Assembly: GCA_037389465.1 (NCBI GenBank)
Contig: JAZARR010000222.1
Location: 1-64,000, forward strand
Direction of reading: 5' to 3'
Source: Baylisascaris procyonis
Taxonomy: Eukaryota > Nematoda > Chromadorea > Rhabditida > Ascarididae
DNA length: 64,000 nucleotides
The first letter of the stretch is position 1, and every line of letters begins with the position of its first letter. Position numbers and translations under genes: made by a program. The notes under the pieces are model-generated. The model saw only the letters and a list, made by a program, of their open reading frames with translations, was not told the DNA's origin and did no database searches. Below are positions 12,991 through 26,358 of this stretch, piece by piece.

Positions 12991-15110
12991 GAAGGCAATC
13001 AAATACAGATTAGAAGGACGACCAAAGCGACGTTGGGATGACCTTTAAAAGGCAATCAAATACACACTAGAAGGACGACCAAAGCGACGTTGGAATGACC
13101 TTTAAAAGGCAATCAAATACAGACTAGAAGGATGACCAAAGCGACGTTGGGCTGACCTTTGGAAGGCAATAAAATACAGACTAGAAGGATGACCAAAGCG
13201 ACGTTGGGCTGACCTTTGGAAGGCAATCAAATACAGACTAGAAGGACGACCAAAGCGACGTTGGAATGACCTTTGAAAGGCAATCAAATACAGACTAGAA
13301 AGACGACCAAAGCGACGTTGGGCTGACCTTTGGAAGGCAATCAAATACACACTAGAAGGACGACCAAAGCGACGTTGGAATGACCTTTAAAAGGCAATCA
13401 AATACAGACTAGAAGGATGACCAAAGCGACGTTGGGCTAACCTTTGGAAGGCAATAAAATACAGACTAGAAGGATGACCAAAGCGACGTTGGGCTGACCT
13501 TTGGAAGGCAATAAAATACAGACTAGAAGGATGACCAAAGCGACGTTGGGCTGACCTTTAAAAGGCAATCAAATACAGACTAGAAGGACGACCAAAGCGA
13601 CGTTGGAATGACCTTTGAAAGGCAATCAAATACAGACTAGAAAGACGACCAAAGCGACGTTGGGCTGACCTTTGAAAGGCAATCAAATACAGACTAGAAA
13701 GACGACCAAAGCGACGTTGGAATGACCTTTGAAAGGCAATCAAATACAAACTAGAAAGACGACCAAAGCGACGTTGGGCTAACCTTTGGAAGGCAATAAA
13801 ATACAGACTAGAAGGATGACCAAAGCGACGTTGGGCTGACCTTTGGAAGGCAATCAAATACAGACTAGAAGGATGACCAAAGCGACGTTGGGCTGACCTT
13901 TAAAAGGCAATCAAATACAGACTAGAAGGATGACCAAAGCGACGTTGGGCTAACCTTTGGAAGGCAATAAAATACAGACTAGAAGGATGACCAAAGCGAC
14001 GTTGGGCTGACCTTTGGAAGGCAATAAAATACAGACTAGAAGGATGACCAAAGCGACGTTGGGCTGACCTTTGGAAGGCAATAAAATACAGACTAGAAGG
14101 ATGACCAAAGCGACGTTGGGCTGACCTTTGGAAGGCAATCAAATACAGACTAGAAGGACGACCAAAGCGACGTTGGAATGACCTTTGAAAGGCAATCAAA
14201 TACAAACTAGAAAGACGACCAAAGCGACGTTGGGCTAACCTTTGGAAGGCAATAAAATACAGACTAGAAGGATGACCAAAGCGACGTTGGGCTGACCTTT
14301 GGAAGGCAATCAAATACAGACTAGAAGGACGACCAAAGCGACGTTGGAATGACCTTTAAAAGGCAATCAAATACAGACTAGAAGGATGACCAAAGCGACG
14401 TTGGGCTAACCTTTGGAAGGCAATAAAATACAGACTAGAAGGATGACCAAAGCGACGTTGGGCTGACCTTTGGAAGGCAATAAAATACAGACTAGAAGGA
14501 TGACCAAAGCGACGTTGGGCTGACCTTTGGAAGGCAATCAAATACAGACTAGAAGGACGACCAAAGCGACGTTGGAATGACCTTTGAAAGGCAATCAAAT
14601 ACAAACTAGAAAGACGACCAAAGCGACGTTGGGCTAACCTTTGGAAGGCAATAAAATACAGACTAGAAGGATGACCAAAGCGACGTTGGGCTGACCTTTG
14701 GAAGGCAATAAAATACAGACTAGAAGGATGACCAAAGCGACGTTGGGCTGACCTTTGGAAGGCAATCAAATACAGACTAGAAGGATGACCAAAGCGACGT
14801 TGGGCTGACCTTTGGAAGGCAATCAAATACAGACTAGAAGGACGACCAAAGCGACGTTGGAATGACCTTTGAAAGGCAATCAAATACAAACTAGAAAGAC
14901 GACCAAAGCGACGTTGGGATGACCTTTGAAAGGCAATCAAATACAGACTAGTAGGACGACCACATCGACGTTGGGCTGACCTTTGGAAGGCAATCAAATA
15001 CAGACTAGAAGGACGACCAAAGTGACGTTGGAATGACCTTTGAAAGGCAATCAAATACAGACTAGAAGGATGACCAAAGGGACGCTGGTCTCATCTCTGT
15101 GGAAAGCAAA
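12991..15110 (+). repeat. 57-bp satellite derived from a LINE reverse-transcriptase tail
   Basis: About 37 head-to-tail copies of a 57-bp unit beginning aaggcaatcaaatacagac. On the plus strand a unit is exactly 19 codons, reading K-A-I-K-Y-R-L-E-G-R-P-K-R-R-W-A-D-L-W. The GRPKRRW core resembles the GRPxxRW motif at the C-terminal end of non-LTR retrotransposon reverse transcriptases. Many units carry TGA at the R of GRP (ggatgacca) or TGA/TAA at the last W, so the array is not a coding gene. Variant classes (ggaatgacc, gggctgacc, gggctaacc; ggacgacc versus ggatgacc) recur in blocks, suggesting amplification of multi-unit segments. Both ends show diverged half-units containing atctctgtgg. Confidence 0.93.
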
Positions 15111-18100
15111 AAACGTTACTAAGGCACCAATATGTTGGATAAGATAAAAAAAGAACACATTCAATCCGACCTAAAACATATGAAACAGAATATAAAAATT
15201 TCCCGAACACATCCGTAAGATTTATGAAGTAACAATTGGGAAAGCGCATCTAAGCAGGCGGCACAAAATGCGCTTTTGTAATCTCAGAGCAACCATAAAT
15301 TGGGAAGAAATTAATAAATCGTGTGCAAAAATACACTTACATTTTAATCAAATCGACTTCTCTTAAAAGATTTCTAAAAAAAAATCCTTTTTTTCCTATA
15401 CACTCGATTATAAAAAGTGATCTATTTGATTGTATGAGACGCATCAAATGTTTTAGGCACATCGTCGACGAGTCTTTTCACAGTAGAAAATTTATATGGT
15501 CAAAAGTTTGAAACTGCCGAATAAGCAGATAAACCGATACAGACAAATAAGTTGTCACCCTAATACAACTTGAAAATGCAAATTTGAGAAAACATAAAAT
15601 AAAAGGATGTAAATGGAATGGCTGACATACTTGAAAACGATGCATGGATCGCATTCGGTGTGTTCTCACACAATGAACCTGATATGACGGTCGTATTGCC
15701 TGCAATATTAGATTCCCTTAACGCATCAGGAGAATATTGCTATGACTCGGACAGCAGAAAAATAAATGATTAAATCAATGGCGAAGGCTATCTCAAAATA
15801 AATATGTTCATGAGTAGCGGTGTTATGAGGCATTCCCCTAAGGGTTTCCGAATTGAAACTACCGGATTGGTAGACCGGCAGACAGACACATGCAAACATG
15901 TGAATCTCGGACTACACTTCTGAAGGAACTTCAATTCCCCTCCCTTCCATCTCAAGAAAGTCGTCCTCCTTAAACAATTCTTCGAATTTGTGGGATAAAA
16001 GTAACACCATCCTCAAATAACTCCCCCCTCCCCCCCTTAACAAGTTTATCGATGTTTTTGAGCAGAACTTGGGATTCCATCTTAAACGAAGTATCGATTC
16101 TTAGAAAAAATAATGATCGAACTTAATATACTGTATGTCGGCGGGCAAATCTGGTTAACTACAAGGGGATTTAAATAACCCAGTGAACAGAGACTGATCG
16201 ACTAGTTGTCTACGTTAATCCCCATATAGCAACAGATTTGATGACTTTCCGTTCGATCATCGAGCACCGAAATATTCATCTCACATTTAAAATGGCATTG
16301 CCGCACGTCAAAACTTGGGAACAAAAGATGACCTCCCTCTCAATAAAACTTCATAAAATTGCGGGTTTTCAACGTTCCCAACCTTATCCGATGCAATATG
16401 GTAGTGAGGTTATGCTACCATTGTGTAAAGTTATAAATTTGCATGAGCAAGCGTGCATCTACTACAAGACTGACTTCCTTACATGTGGCTTTCAATGAAT
16501 GATTTCATTGTTAGGCGACGATCAAAATCACAACAGACAAACACAGACATTTCTCAACGAATAGCCAACATGAGCCTGGATAATCTGAACAAAAGAAAGC
16601 AGTACTAAAAGAATTGGCTTTTGGGTAATAGCAATTATTTTCACTCACTGAATAACGATAAAGACGTACCCTATATTGGGAAGAAATTCGTAAGCGGTTC
16701 GTAGCAAGTGTACCATCGCTCTCTCTAACTGTGCCGAAATTCGTGAAAAAATCGTTCCACACTTTCACTCATTAATGCATTCTGAGTCCAACCGTCTGGA
16801 AGAGTTCAAAGGCGTTAAAACAACGTCACTTCAAATGCCTATTACGCCATTTGCGTTACGCCACTAACATTTACAATTACGAATCTATAAAACGAATCTC
16901 AGTTATTGAAATTTATAGATAGGAAGAAATTTGCATAAATGCATTGCATATCGATTTGTTTAAAGGCTTATTGCATCTCTCAAATATATCATTGCAATAA
17001 GACAATCACCAACAATCTAATTTTGAATATTCCTATCATGATATCACTTATTAGTGACCTGAACGGGTACTTGAGGGCGCAATTTCAACAATAAAATGCC
17101 AAAAGTAGTAATGAGATGACCAATTCCCTACGAGTTTATATAATAAATATAATGGATGCCCATTTCCGGTTGCTCTCAAGTACAGTTCCAGGCATTGAAT
17201 GCAACGGCCATTGAAGTACGGGATCCTGCCAGCGATTGAAGTTATTCTAATGCCCTTTTTTATTTATCACGTTACTGTATAATTAACGGTTCACCCTTAA
17301 AACCAATTGCAGCTTCATATCCACAATTTCAACTCAACTGATGCTATTCGATTACGTCTCTAAGCAAAGGAAACATTGACTATTGCGAATAACCAACTCT
17401 TTGATCTGCATTAATAAACAATTTTCCTTAATCAACACGAAACAAACACATCTTTCGTTCGCATTCTATTTTCTTTAAATTGTTTTCTTCGATGAAACAA
17501 TTTCACCTCTTCTATTTCGCTTATTCATGCTCATCGTTTCACTTTTGCCCACATTTTTTACCCTTCCTAAAATATTTTATGCATACAAATTACCCAATAT
17601 TATGCATAAAAGATCCACTCTCCTCAAAGTTTTCATACTATGCAACCAGGATATGCGCTCTTAAGAAGTGACATTAATAGCATTAGCTATCGATTCAATT
17701 GAAGTAACGTAAGCCACTTATCAATCGACCAGCAACAACAGCAATTCGACGGATAAGGGAAACTAGCTGTCATTCAGTGTTCCAAAGATCGATCAATGGC
17801 TACCAAACGCAGTCATTAGATGGAAGCAACTCAATGGTTATAAAACAGTGATTTGATTCATTTTAAAATCAATGATCTGACAATAAAATGCAAAGTACTA
17901 ATCAAAGCACATAACGCTAGTGAGGAAAATTTAGTATAAAAGTTCACTTCGACAAAATAAAAAAATATATTGCAAGAGACGCCAAAAAAAAAATGAGTTA
18001 ATAGCAAAAAAAGATGAATAATATTAGTTGCAGCTTGCGACTCATTTTTGAAAGAATTGTATATAATCGGCGAATGTGTTTTTCCACTCATTTGAAAGCA

Positions 18101-21100
18101 CCTCACTGCGCTTTTTAGCGTTTATTAAAACAAATAGAACGCATAAGCTTGCATAGTAATCGTCCACGAGAATTTCTCAGTCCATTATGACTCAAAAAAA
18201 TGTACAAATGGGTTGCATAAAATAATACATTAAACCTAACGTAATGACTATCCAATAGGCTATTTTCTTTTCGTTTTCCTCAATCCATATAAACGATACT
18301 TCTATACAACAGAGCTAATTTGCCTATCATTAAAACTTGCGTTGATTACTCTTATGACTCTATAAAGTTTTGCATAGGAGTAAACTTTGAAATAATGAAA
18401 AATGTGGGTCAAAAATTGGAAAATAGTGATGCTCTCTCATGCTAATTTCAACAAAAAATAATTCACATCGTTAAATCGAAACCACTAACAAATAAGGGAC
18501 AACTAATGAAAACGATGCATAGGCTAATAAATAAAATTACATCAACTGAGATCAAACAATCAGAAACGATTTATAATTTAAGTATCATTACAGTAACATT
18601 CATGAAAGTAATCTCAGTATATCAAGGGAAGCTTTCACATAAAAAAAAAACGGACATGAACAGATTTGCGTTAATAAAAAAAAACGAAACGTCGAAACAT
18701 CGAAAAAATAAAATAAAGAATAAAGCAGAACAGAAAAGAAAATATCGATTAGACAAGATAAAGAAAAGAAGATAATATTTGGGAAAAAAAATTTGAATGA
18801 TTTTAATGAGAGAGAGAGAAAAAAATAGAGCAAAAATTTTTTAAAAATGCAACGAATATGTGCTATTCATTCAACAAAAAAAAAAAGTTACCTAACATTA
18901 AAAAAAAATAAAAAATAAAAAAAATAGTAGTAGCCCATTATTGCATTCTATAACAAATATTCCAATTTTTAAAAATACATCAACAATAAAATAAACTTAA
19001 CCATATTAATTGTAAGACTCAAAAATTTGACACTATTCCATCACTGATCTTTTTGTTTAAAAAGTAACATCGAAATGGGCTCATTGACATAGTTCAAATA
19101 ATCCCGAAACAACCCCTTTCCAATATATCGTTTGATATAATATTTCTTTTTTTTTTTTTTAATATCAATCATATCAACCTATGAGACGACGATACTGCTC
19201 TCTTACTTTTAAAATATATTCGAAAAGGGAAATAAAACAATGAAATCTATGAAAAAAGTTCGCCCAATAAGGACGAAATAAGGCATTTTTACTTTGCCCT
19301 TACTGTATATAAATCATGAATGAAGCATCAAGGAATTTTCATTTAACCATCCTCCGCCTCCCGCCTCCCCATCCACTATGGAACCCCCCTCCCCTCCTTT
19401 TTCAACTCTCTAAATTTTCGGAGGAAAATAATAAGCCGCATCAACGAATAGATTCATTAAACATCCGACGAATGAAAATAAGCGAGGAAATTCAGTATTC
19501 ATGATCCTATAATAATTCTAGGTGAATTATCAACTTATATAGGTCGCACAAGAAAAAAAACGACAGAGATATAAAATGTGTGCCGATTTGTAACATAGAA
19601 GCTTTATTTTATGCATCTGCTACATGAGCGAGTAAAACTGCCACTCGCAATGATAACCTAAATAAGATGATTATTTCAGTGGATATAATAAATAAATAAA
19701 ATTTAATTTAAAATCAAATATTTAAAAATTTTCAAATAGAATTAAAACCAAATAAAATTAAAATCCAAAAAAAAATTCAGATAGAGAAAAATTTAAAAAA
19801 TCAAGATCAAGATGAGTGCTATACAAAAATAAACACGTTAACACGGCAACTCAGGCAATTATATAAAACACTGATTTGCCGAAAACTTCAAGCAAGGCGA
19901 AAACCCTGTCAAAGACGGCACAACTCTGATTCAAAATACTGTCACACACAATGCGAAAGCTTAAGCAACAAAATAGTACCTTATCGTATGGTACAGCATA
20001 ACTGAAGTACTTCATTTGGTGAAAAAAAGCATGAAAACGCCTTAAAGCAGACAAGAGAACATATGATTCTAAATTTTCATGTGATACCCTCATAAAGTGA
20101 TCTACTCCGAAATTCCCTTATTTGCTACTCTCCGAATAGGTTGGAGCTTTTATCAACAATCTTATAAGAGAAAAATATAACTGAAATAAAAGAACACACT
20201 AATTAACTACGGCTGATTAAGAACGAAGCAAAAACCGTTGAAAGAAACACAGAGCAGAACGACTCAATGCAAACGCAATAGGGTGGTTACTGTGTGTGGT
20301 ACGCAGATAACCCTTAGCGTACGCTTCGCTTAACTCAGCGTATGCGTCGCTTTAACCCTAGGGAAACATACGATCCCCCATCGACTCAGCACACACTCTA
20401 GTGACCCCCATGCATGAACCGTTCAGTTGCAAAATCATTTTTGGTCTGCCTTACTACAAGATTTCCTAAGGAATTCCAACAGTATCCTTCATGAATCATA
20501 ACAAATGAACGAAAATATAATATGAGGAGAACGGAGGATAAGAGCAAATAACGATTAAAGAAAAATTAATGCGTATTAGTGACTATGAACTGAATAGGAA
20601 CAATTCTATCTGAACCACTCGACAAGAGCGCAAAGATATCAACCAAAAAAATAGCAAGTAAGCTTCTGCAGTAATCGTTTTGGTGCAGGCAATCCATAGG
20701 GCACAAACACTGAACACTGATTAAAAATGTTCGAACATGTCTCAACTATTATAGTTGTTTAATTGCCTATATTTACTCTATTCAACTTATGCATCAACCT
20801 ATCTCTACCACTCGTACTCTGAGTGTATTGCTTTCAATATTCTCCTCCCTCATTGAAATAGTCTAATGGGAAAAAAATCAACCACAATCTAAAAGTTATT
20901 GGTTTCCGATCGGAAACTTTTTACAGTTGGATGCCGAATATAATATTTTCGGCATATATAATGGATGCCGAAACAAAATAAAACATTTCCATATCGGCTA
21001 AAAAGGTAAATAAATCACAAAAATGAACAAATTTATGCTTAATGATCTAAAGGTTTATTCAGAGTAAGGAATCCTGTTATGCTGTATTTTCTTGAAATTA

Positions 21101-23564
21101 ACTATCTTCAAAAAAAGACTAATGCATAACCAGTTCACACATGAGACAAAAGCGCCGAATTGTTCGCGAATTAAATTCAAAAGAAGGTTCATATTTGTCT
21201 ACATTAAGAGATGCTTATTCCATCGAACAGCTCACACACATCATTGAAATAGAGACCATCCTTAAAACGAAAAAAACCACAAACTGCCAACAGATTTATC
21301 GCTGACGAACTATAATACAGTATAATATTAATATGTTTGGCACATTCACAGAAACTGTGCCAAACATAAACAACCACAAACATAACAACCAAACATAACT
21401 GCTCTCTAAAAAGTGACCAATCAACTGCTCCCTAAAAAAATGACCAATCAACTGATCTCTAAAAAGTGACCAATCGACTGCTTCTCTGAATACTCACATT
21501 CATAACATAACTCGTCTGTCGAAACATCTCGCCTCATTCTGCTGCTACAGCCCTATAATTTTTCGAAAGTTTGAACATCATCCATGAAAGTGCTTGACAA
21601 ACAAATATATTTTTCGTCATTACGCGTATAATGTTTGTATGTACGCAACTAACTCTGAACATAAAATACCCCTTAAATAAAATATGAAGTGCGTCATTTA
21701 ACATAAAGGATTTCATTCCATCACATTCTCAAATAACCTTCCTATATATTATTGCATAAATTCCGCATTTCTGAAAAAAATATATAAGTAGAAGAATGCA
21801 CCTTGCCAAGAAAACAATGCACAATTGTGAGGTCTTATTAAGGAGGGGGAATTAATGACCAAATTTCAGAAAAAAATCAAAAAAAATCTCTTCCATTCAA
21901 TGCCGTTAAAGCTTTTTTCTGTATAATAAAAATATATTATTAATAAAAATAAAAATATTAGAATGAAGAGGTCGGGATATTTTGCATTGAAATACGCTCT
22001 CAGACTTTATAAAAATAACCATCAAAATCTTTCAGAACTTACTTTTTAAGTGGAACAATCTGCGTCGTTCTATCAACTTAGTTTCACATTCTGAACTGAT
22101 ATTAAAAAGTGACCGCTTCCCTGAAATCAGTTGCCATTAGTAAATCAAACGCCCACTTTATGTCAATAGTTCAATTCCTATTCCCCCTATTTTCATCAGT
22201 CAAACATCGGTGAAAAATTAAGAAAATAAAATTAAACGAAATATTAAATAAATCTAACCTTTTGTGCATCCTTCAACAGGCGAACGGCGACGTATTTTCA
22301 GATGTTCCATTTTTCTGTTCACCGTGGCCAATCTTCAACAGATTCCATTATGAAGAATTCGTGAAAACCCATTTATCGATGCCAACTGTTCGCATTTCCA
22401 TAAAATTCATGCTACCCCTGAAGAGATTTTCACATGAATCTACCCCGTCCCTCAAACTGGTTGAGAATTGGGAAACATAGAAAGCTATATAAAGCTAAAG
22501 CCTCTCTACAAGATTTCCAACAGGCACAAGGCGACTGAACGTTGTAAACACATTCGCAATCACTTATAGGAGTATTGCAATAATAAACTTGTATTTTAGT
22601 TGATCAGACCGAACCCACGAACGCTAAAGCAAGACCTTATTTTTGCTAACGATAGGTCTTATATGAACATCGAACCAGCTGCAAACTGCATGCGAGTATT
22701 CCAACTCTTTTTAATATCTACAATTCTTTCAGAGGTTCCACCGATAGAGAAGTTCATCTCGCAAAATGCATTCAACAACCATCAAACTTAGAATTCAAAC
22801 TGCAGTGACTCCAAAGATGAAACTATTTGACGGTTAAATAACCATAAATAAATATAAATTATCGAAAGACCATAAGAAAGTGAAATTGTTGAGCGTGCAC
22901 AGTCACGTATACCAACGTTTTTTTTTGGGGGGGGGGGGACGATGCAAAATGCAAAAAAAAAACTATCAACTGTTTCCTTTAAAATGCAAAAAAAAAAAAG
23001 TTTATTGTTTCATGCAACACTCAACCGAAAAAATCATTTCGAGGGATAGTGCGGGTAAAGATTCCAAGCAACTGCAGTAGACTGAACCTACTTTTCACGT
23101 AAGGCTGCCTTTTGTAGGCTGTCCAGTAAAGTGCCACATTCCCTCAGTTTTAACGCCCCCAGCACATCTTTTCTAGTGGTAACTATCAAATGTATTTCTG
23201 GGTGGTCAATGTGATTCAAATGCATTTCACACAGCTCTTTCCCTACCAACTCATTTACAAGTTAACCTCAGCATCCCATCAACGAGGTCAAGCCGCTAAA
23301 TGGCTGCAATAGTAGGATAGCGTTTGATCGAAACCCCTTGTTGGCACTCACGATATTAAAAGCAGAACTGGGTGCATGTGTACCATGCAAAAACACTTTG
23401 AATGATATTGCTTAAGGCAAATGCAACTTCATAAAGCCGAAAAACCTGCATTATTCACGTTTACAAAGAAGGAATTGCATCATCGCTCAAATAAAAATAG
23501 CGAAAATATTACCTTCAATTTCCTTGAATATAATTGGAAGCGACTCGAAAAGATATTTGCTCAC
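15111..23564. other. AT-rich stretch without a supported gene
   Basis: No recognisable protein domain, RNA gene or exon chain. Several short A- and T-runs occur, and a three-fold tandem of about 32 bp (aaaagtgaccaatcaactg-like) lies at about 21410-21485. A slightly GC-richer patch at about 20280-20420 contains diverged copies of the motif gcgtacgcttcgct but has no identifiable function. Confidence 0.45.
21408..21486. repeat. Short tandem repeat, about 32 bp x 3 (diverged)
   Basis: Three successive copies of a unit resembling ctctaaaaagtgaccaatca, the middle one with extra A residues and a changed linker. Non-coding. Confidence 0.7.
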
Positions 23565-23641
23565 CACAACGAGATCATTGATGGTTGTGTGAGCAGTCTC
23601 TGCGTCCGTCGTGCCAATATTGCCAACCACATTCGCCATCA
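23565..23641 (-). other. Weak internal-exon candidate, unidentified
   Basis: Between a TCTTTCAG acceptor and a GTG|GTGAGC donor one frame stays open and reads MANVVGNIGTTDAETAHTTI followed by NDLVV. The peptide looks protein-like but is too short to assign to a family. It is on the same strand as the kinesin remnant. It may be a surviving exon of an unidentified decayed gene. Confidence 0.22.
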
Positions 23642-26225
23642 CTGAAAGACTGTTGTCGCATTTGGTGCAGCTATAGAGCAAAAATGTCCATCAGGAAATA
23701 TATAACATTCAAGAGCCTTTTCAGGGGTAACCATGGGCAAAAATGAGTGCAGAAGGGAACAAAAACTCTACCTGCGTGCAGATGCCTTGCATACTTGACA
23801 AAACACCTCCGTCGCTTAAACTTATGACTCCAGACAATCAATCAAGCTTCAAAACGTTAGCTAGATTCACTAAGCATAATAAGCTCAATGAAAACTATGA
23901 AACCAAAAGGCACACAAAACATGTTTGCCCAGTTTCATACGATTATATACCACAAACCTCGAGGAAGGGGTTTTCGTCCCGTTTCTAGTCCCGTCCAAGC
24001 TAAGAATGCAATGCGCCACTTTCTGAGGAGCTCATAAACCAGATTAAAAACAAAAATATGAATAATCGGGCAGTACTGTAACGCTGTCGCGATCGTATTT
24101 ACAGTGGAAAAACTAAATGAGTTTGTCAGAACAAATTTCTAAAGGGTAAGAGCAAATAACAACTACTCCAACATATCAATTTGTCGTATTTTATTACGAA
24201 AAACTGAATTCACTCATTAAAGTAATCACTATTTTTTATTTATCAACAATGAAATCTACAATGCAATGTGCCAAATTTAGTTAACAAGAGAGTGCAAATG
24301 TACAGCATAGCATCTATTGTTATTACTAATTTACACATCGCTCAAATCATATGTAGTAATTCAATAAACATTCACGTCAAACCGCTATATTATTTGCATA
24401 AATGATCAACTTTTCACGTATGAAAAGTACGCAAAAAATCACATTCTATTAAATTTGTTCGTATTTGAATAATTCGCATTGCATTTTTCCACTCACTCAA
24501 TATAGTGCAAAATTGCGTCCATAATATTTTAAGTGTAAACTTTGAATAGCTAATTAGCTCTACTAGCTAATAGTTTGCAAACAGACTCGAAACGCCCGCC
24601 ATCCCCATTCGTTCCTTAGGGGATTGTGTTGCTGTACTCCGGATCGGCAACTTAATAAAAACAGCTAAACGAAAAAATCTTTCACATAATCTCTCAAATG
24701 GTCCTACATGAGTACTACTCTAACTATTCTACTTCTCTAGTGAAATATATATGCTTCAAATATGATAGAGTCCAAATCGCGCGATCGATAGCTTAATCGA
24801 AAGTAATCACTGATAGCATTCGTTTCTTTATATGCAAGCGCATCTATGAACGAAAGAAAACGATGCGAAAAAACAGGCCTTTGTGTTATCGCTATCCACA
24901 TTTGCGATCGTGTTTTGTAGATTCCCCATCTTGTCATGATATCCATCGATCTGTTCACCCTATCAGATCCCTCTCCGAGAGATCCTTCGTCGAAATGTAA
25001 CGCCATTCCTTAAATAATATCAATTAAGCATTGCGTACTAAGCAAACAAATATTATTCTGCTGGTTTATTCCAGCATTTCTCTGTTCGCTCTATCCTCTT
25101 CCTTTTTACATAGTTTTACTTTTGAAGAAATTGAGGCAATAACGAAAAAGTGCAGTGTTTTTCCAAGAATCGCCATCAATGGTGTTCTCATTCCTCTTAA
25201 TCCCTCTGCTCTTCGTCTGAATATGCCCTCAACGGACAGGTGAAACGTAGCAATACTGTTTGCACCACTATAGAAAACTCTCCTTTCGAATATCCGTATA
25301 CATGAATATCGATGCATTAAAGAAAACCGAAAATAGTAGGATTCTACAGAATGTCACTTGCGAATTGGAGGTATCTTACTCCAGTGAAGAGAGCAGAGAC
25401 GAAGTGGTTCTTTTTTCAAAAGTCCCGTCGAATTTCTGGGATTGCGCAGTATTTCTATTTCCTTTTTGCAATATGAGCAAACTTCGCTTCTGCCTAAGAA
25501 ACAACAACCTGAAATAAAATAAATTCAACGATCAATCTCTGAGAGATCCTTCCAAATTTGAGTATCTCTTTGGCGTCCAAACCCCTATCAAATATTTTTC
25601 CTATTATCTTTCATGCACCTTCCGAAAACATTTGCAACATTGTGCTCTCATTAGTGCAATAACAGCAGTCATCCAATCACAATATATCCTTCTCAGCTGC
25701 TATCGCATCTCCGCAAAATGATTTGCCTTTTGCTTTATTTGATATTATTAGAAATTTGCGACTGCTTCCGCTTATAAAACAATAAACGCCGAGTAATGAC
25801 TGCAAATGTTTCACAATTGAATATGCAAAATCATCTTTCCGTCAGTGCACTATATACGCAACACAATCACATGAAATAGGATCAACAATCTACGAAGTGA
25901 TCAATAGTCGTCTCAGAGGTGTTTAGCATATTTTTATACCTCATAATATTAAACTGGTGACTGCAAAGAAAACTAAACTTCCGATTATGACGCAATTTAA
26001 AATCATTTTATAATTTTTGCAATCTTTTAATACAAACGTATTAGCGAATAAATCGACTGAAAACAACTTCTCGATATTTCAACCATGAAAAGAGAATTTT
26101 CTTTCCCTTTTTTTAAAAGACAAATTATTAATAATGGCGCTTATAAGGTTCCTCGAAGTATGATCATATGCCAACAGAACTTGTACGACGCCACAAAAAC
26201 GCATGAAATGATGACTGACGCTTAC
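23642..26225. other. No supported gene
   Basis: Short frames on both strands have no recognisable motif or consistent splice chain. Confidence 0.4.
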
Positions 26226-26358
26226 ATTTTTCTCGGTGATAAGCCGTTTATTCTCAGAGTCCTCTGCAGAAAGAGTGTCATCCCACATCAGGAAGCCATC
26301 TAAAGATGAGCTCGAGCCACTGCTGACCGCGGCATTGCTTGGTGAGTGGCACAACCTG
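26226..26358 (-). pseudogene. Open exon candidate, serine-rich; possibly distal KIF21 exon
   Basis: The exon is bounded by AAATGCAG and a consensus AAT|GTAAGC donor, with one fully open frame. It contains a serine-rich, disordered-looking stretch (SSGSSSSLDG) followed by WDDTLSAEDSENKR. It lies downstream of, and on the same strand as, the KIF21-like kinesin remnant. KIF21 proteins carry low-complexity segments between the coiled coil and the WD40 repeats, so it could be part of that gene, but I see no diagnostic motif. Confidence 0.35.

Noticed and set aside
13102..15054. Long minus-strand open frames reading repeated YLIAFQRSAQRRFG
   Set aside because: They are antisense shadows of the 57-bp satellite. 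The unit length is a multiple of three, so any stop-free frame extends across it. The meaningful frame is on the plus strand and is interrupted.
13000..15100. CRISPR-like array
   Set aside because: Units are contiguous 57-bp repeats without unique spacers, in a eukaryotic genome.
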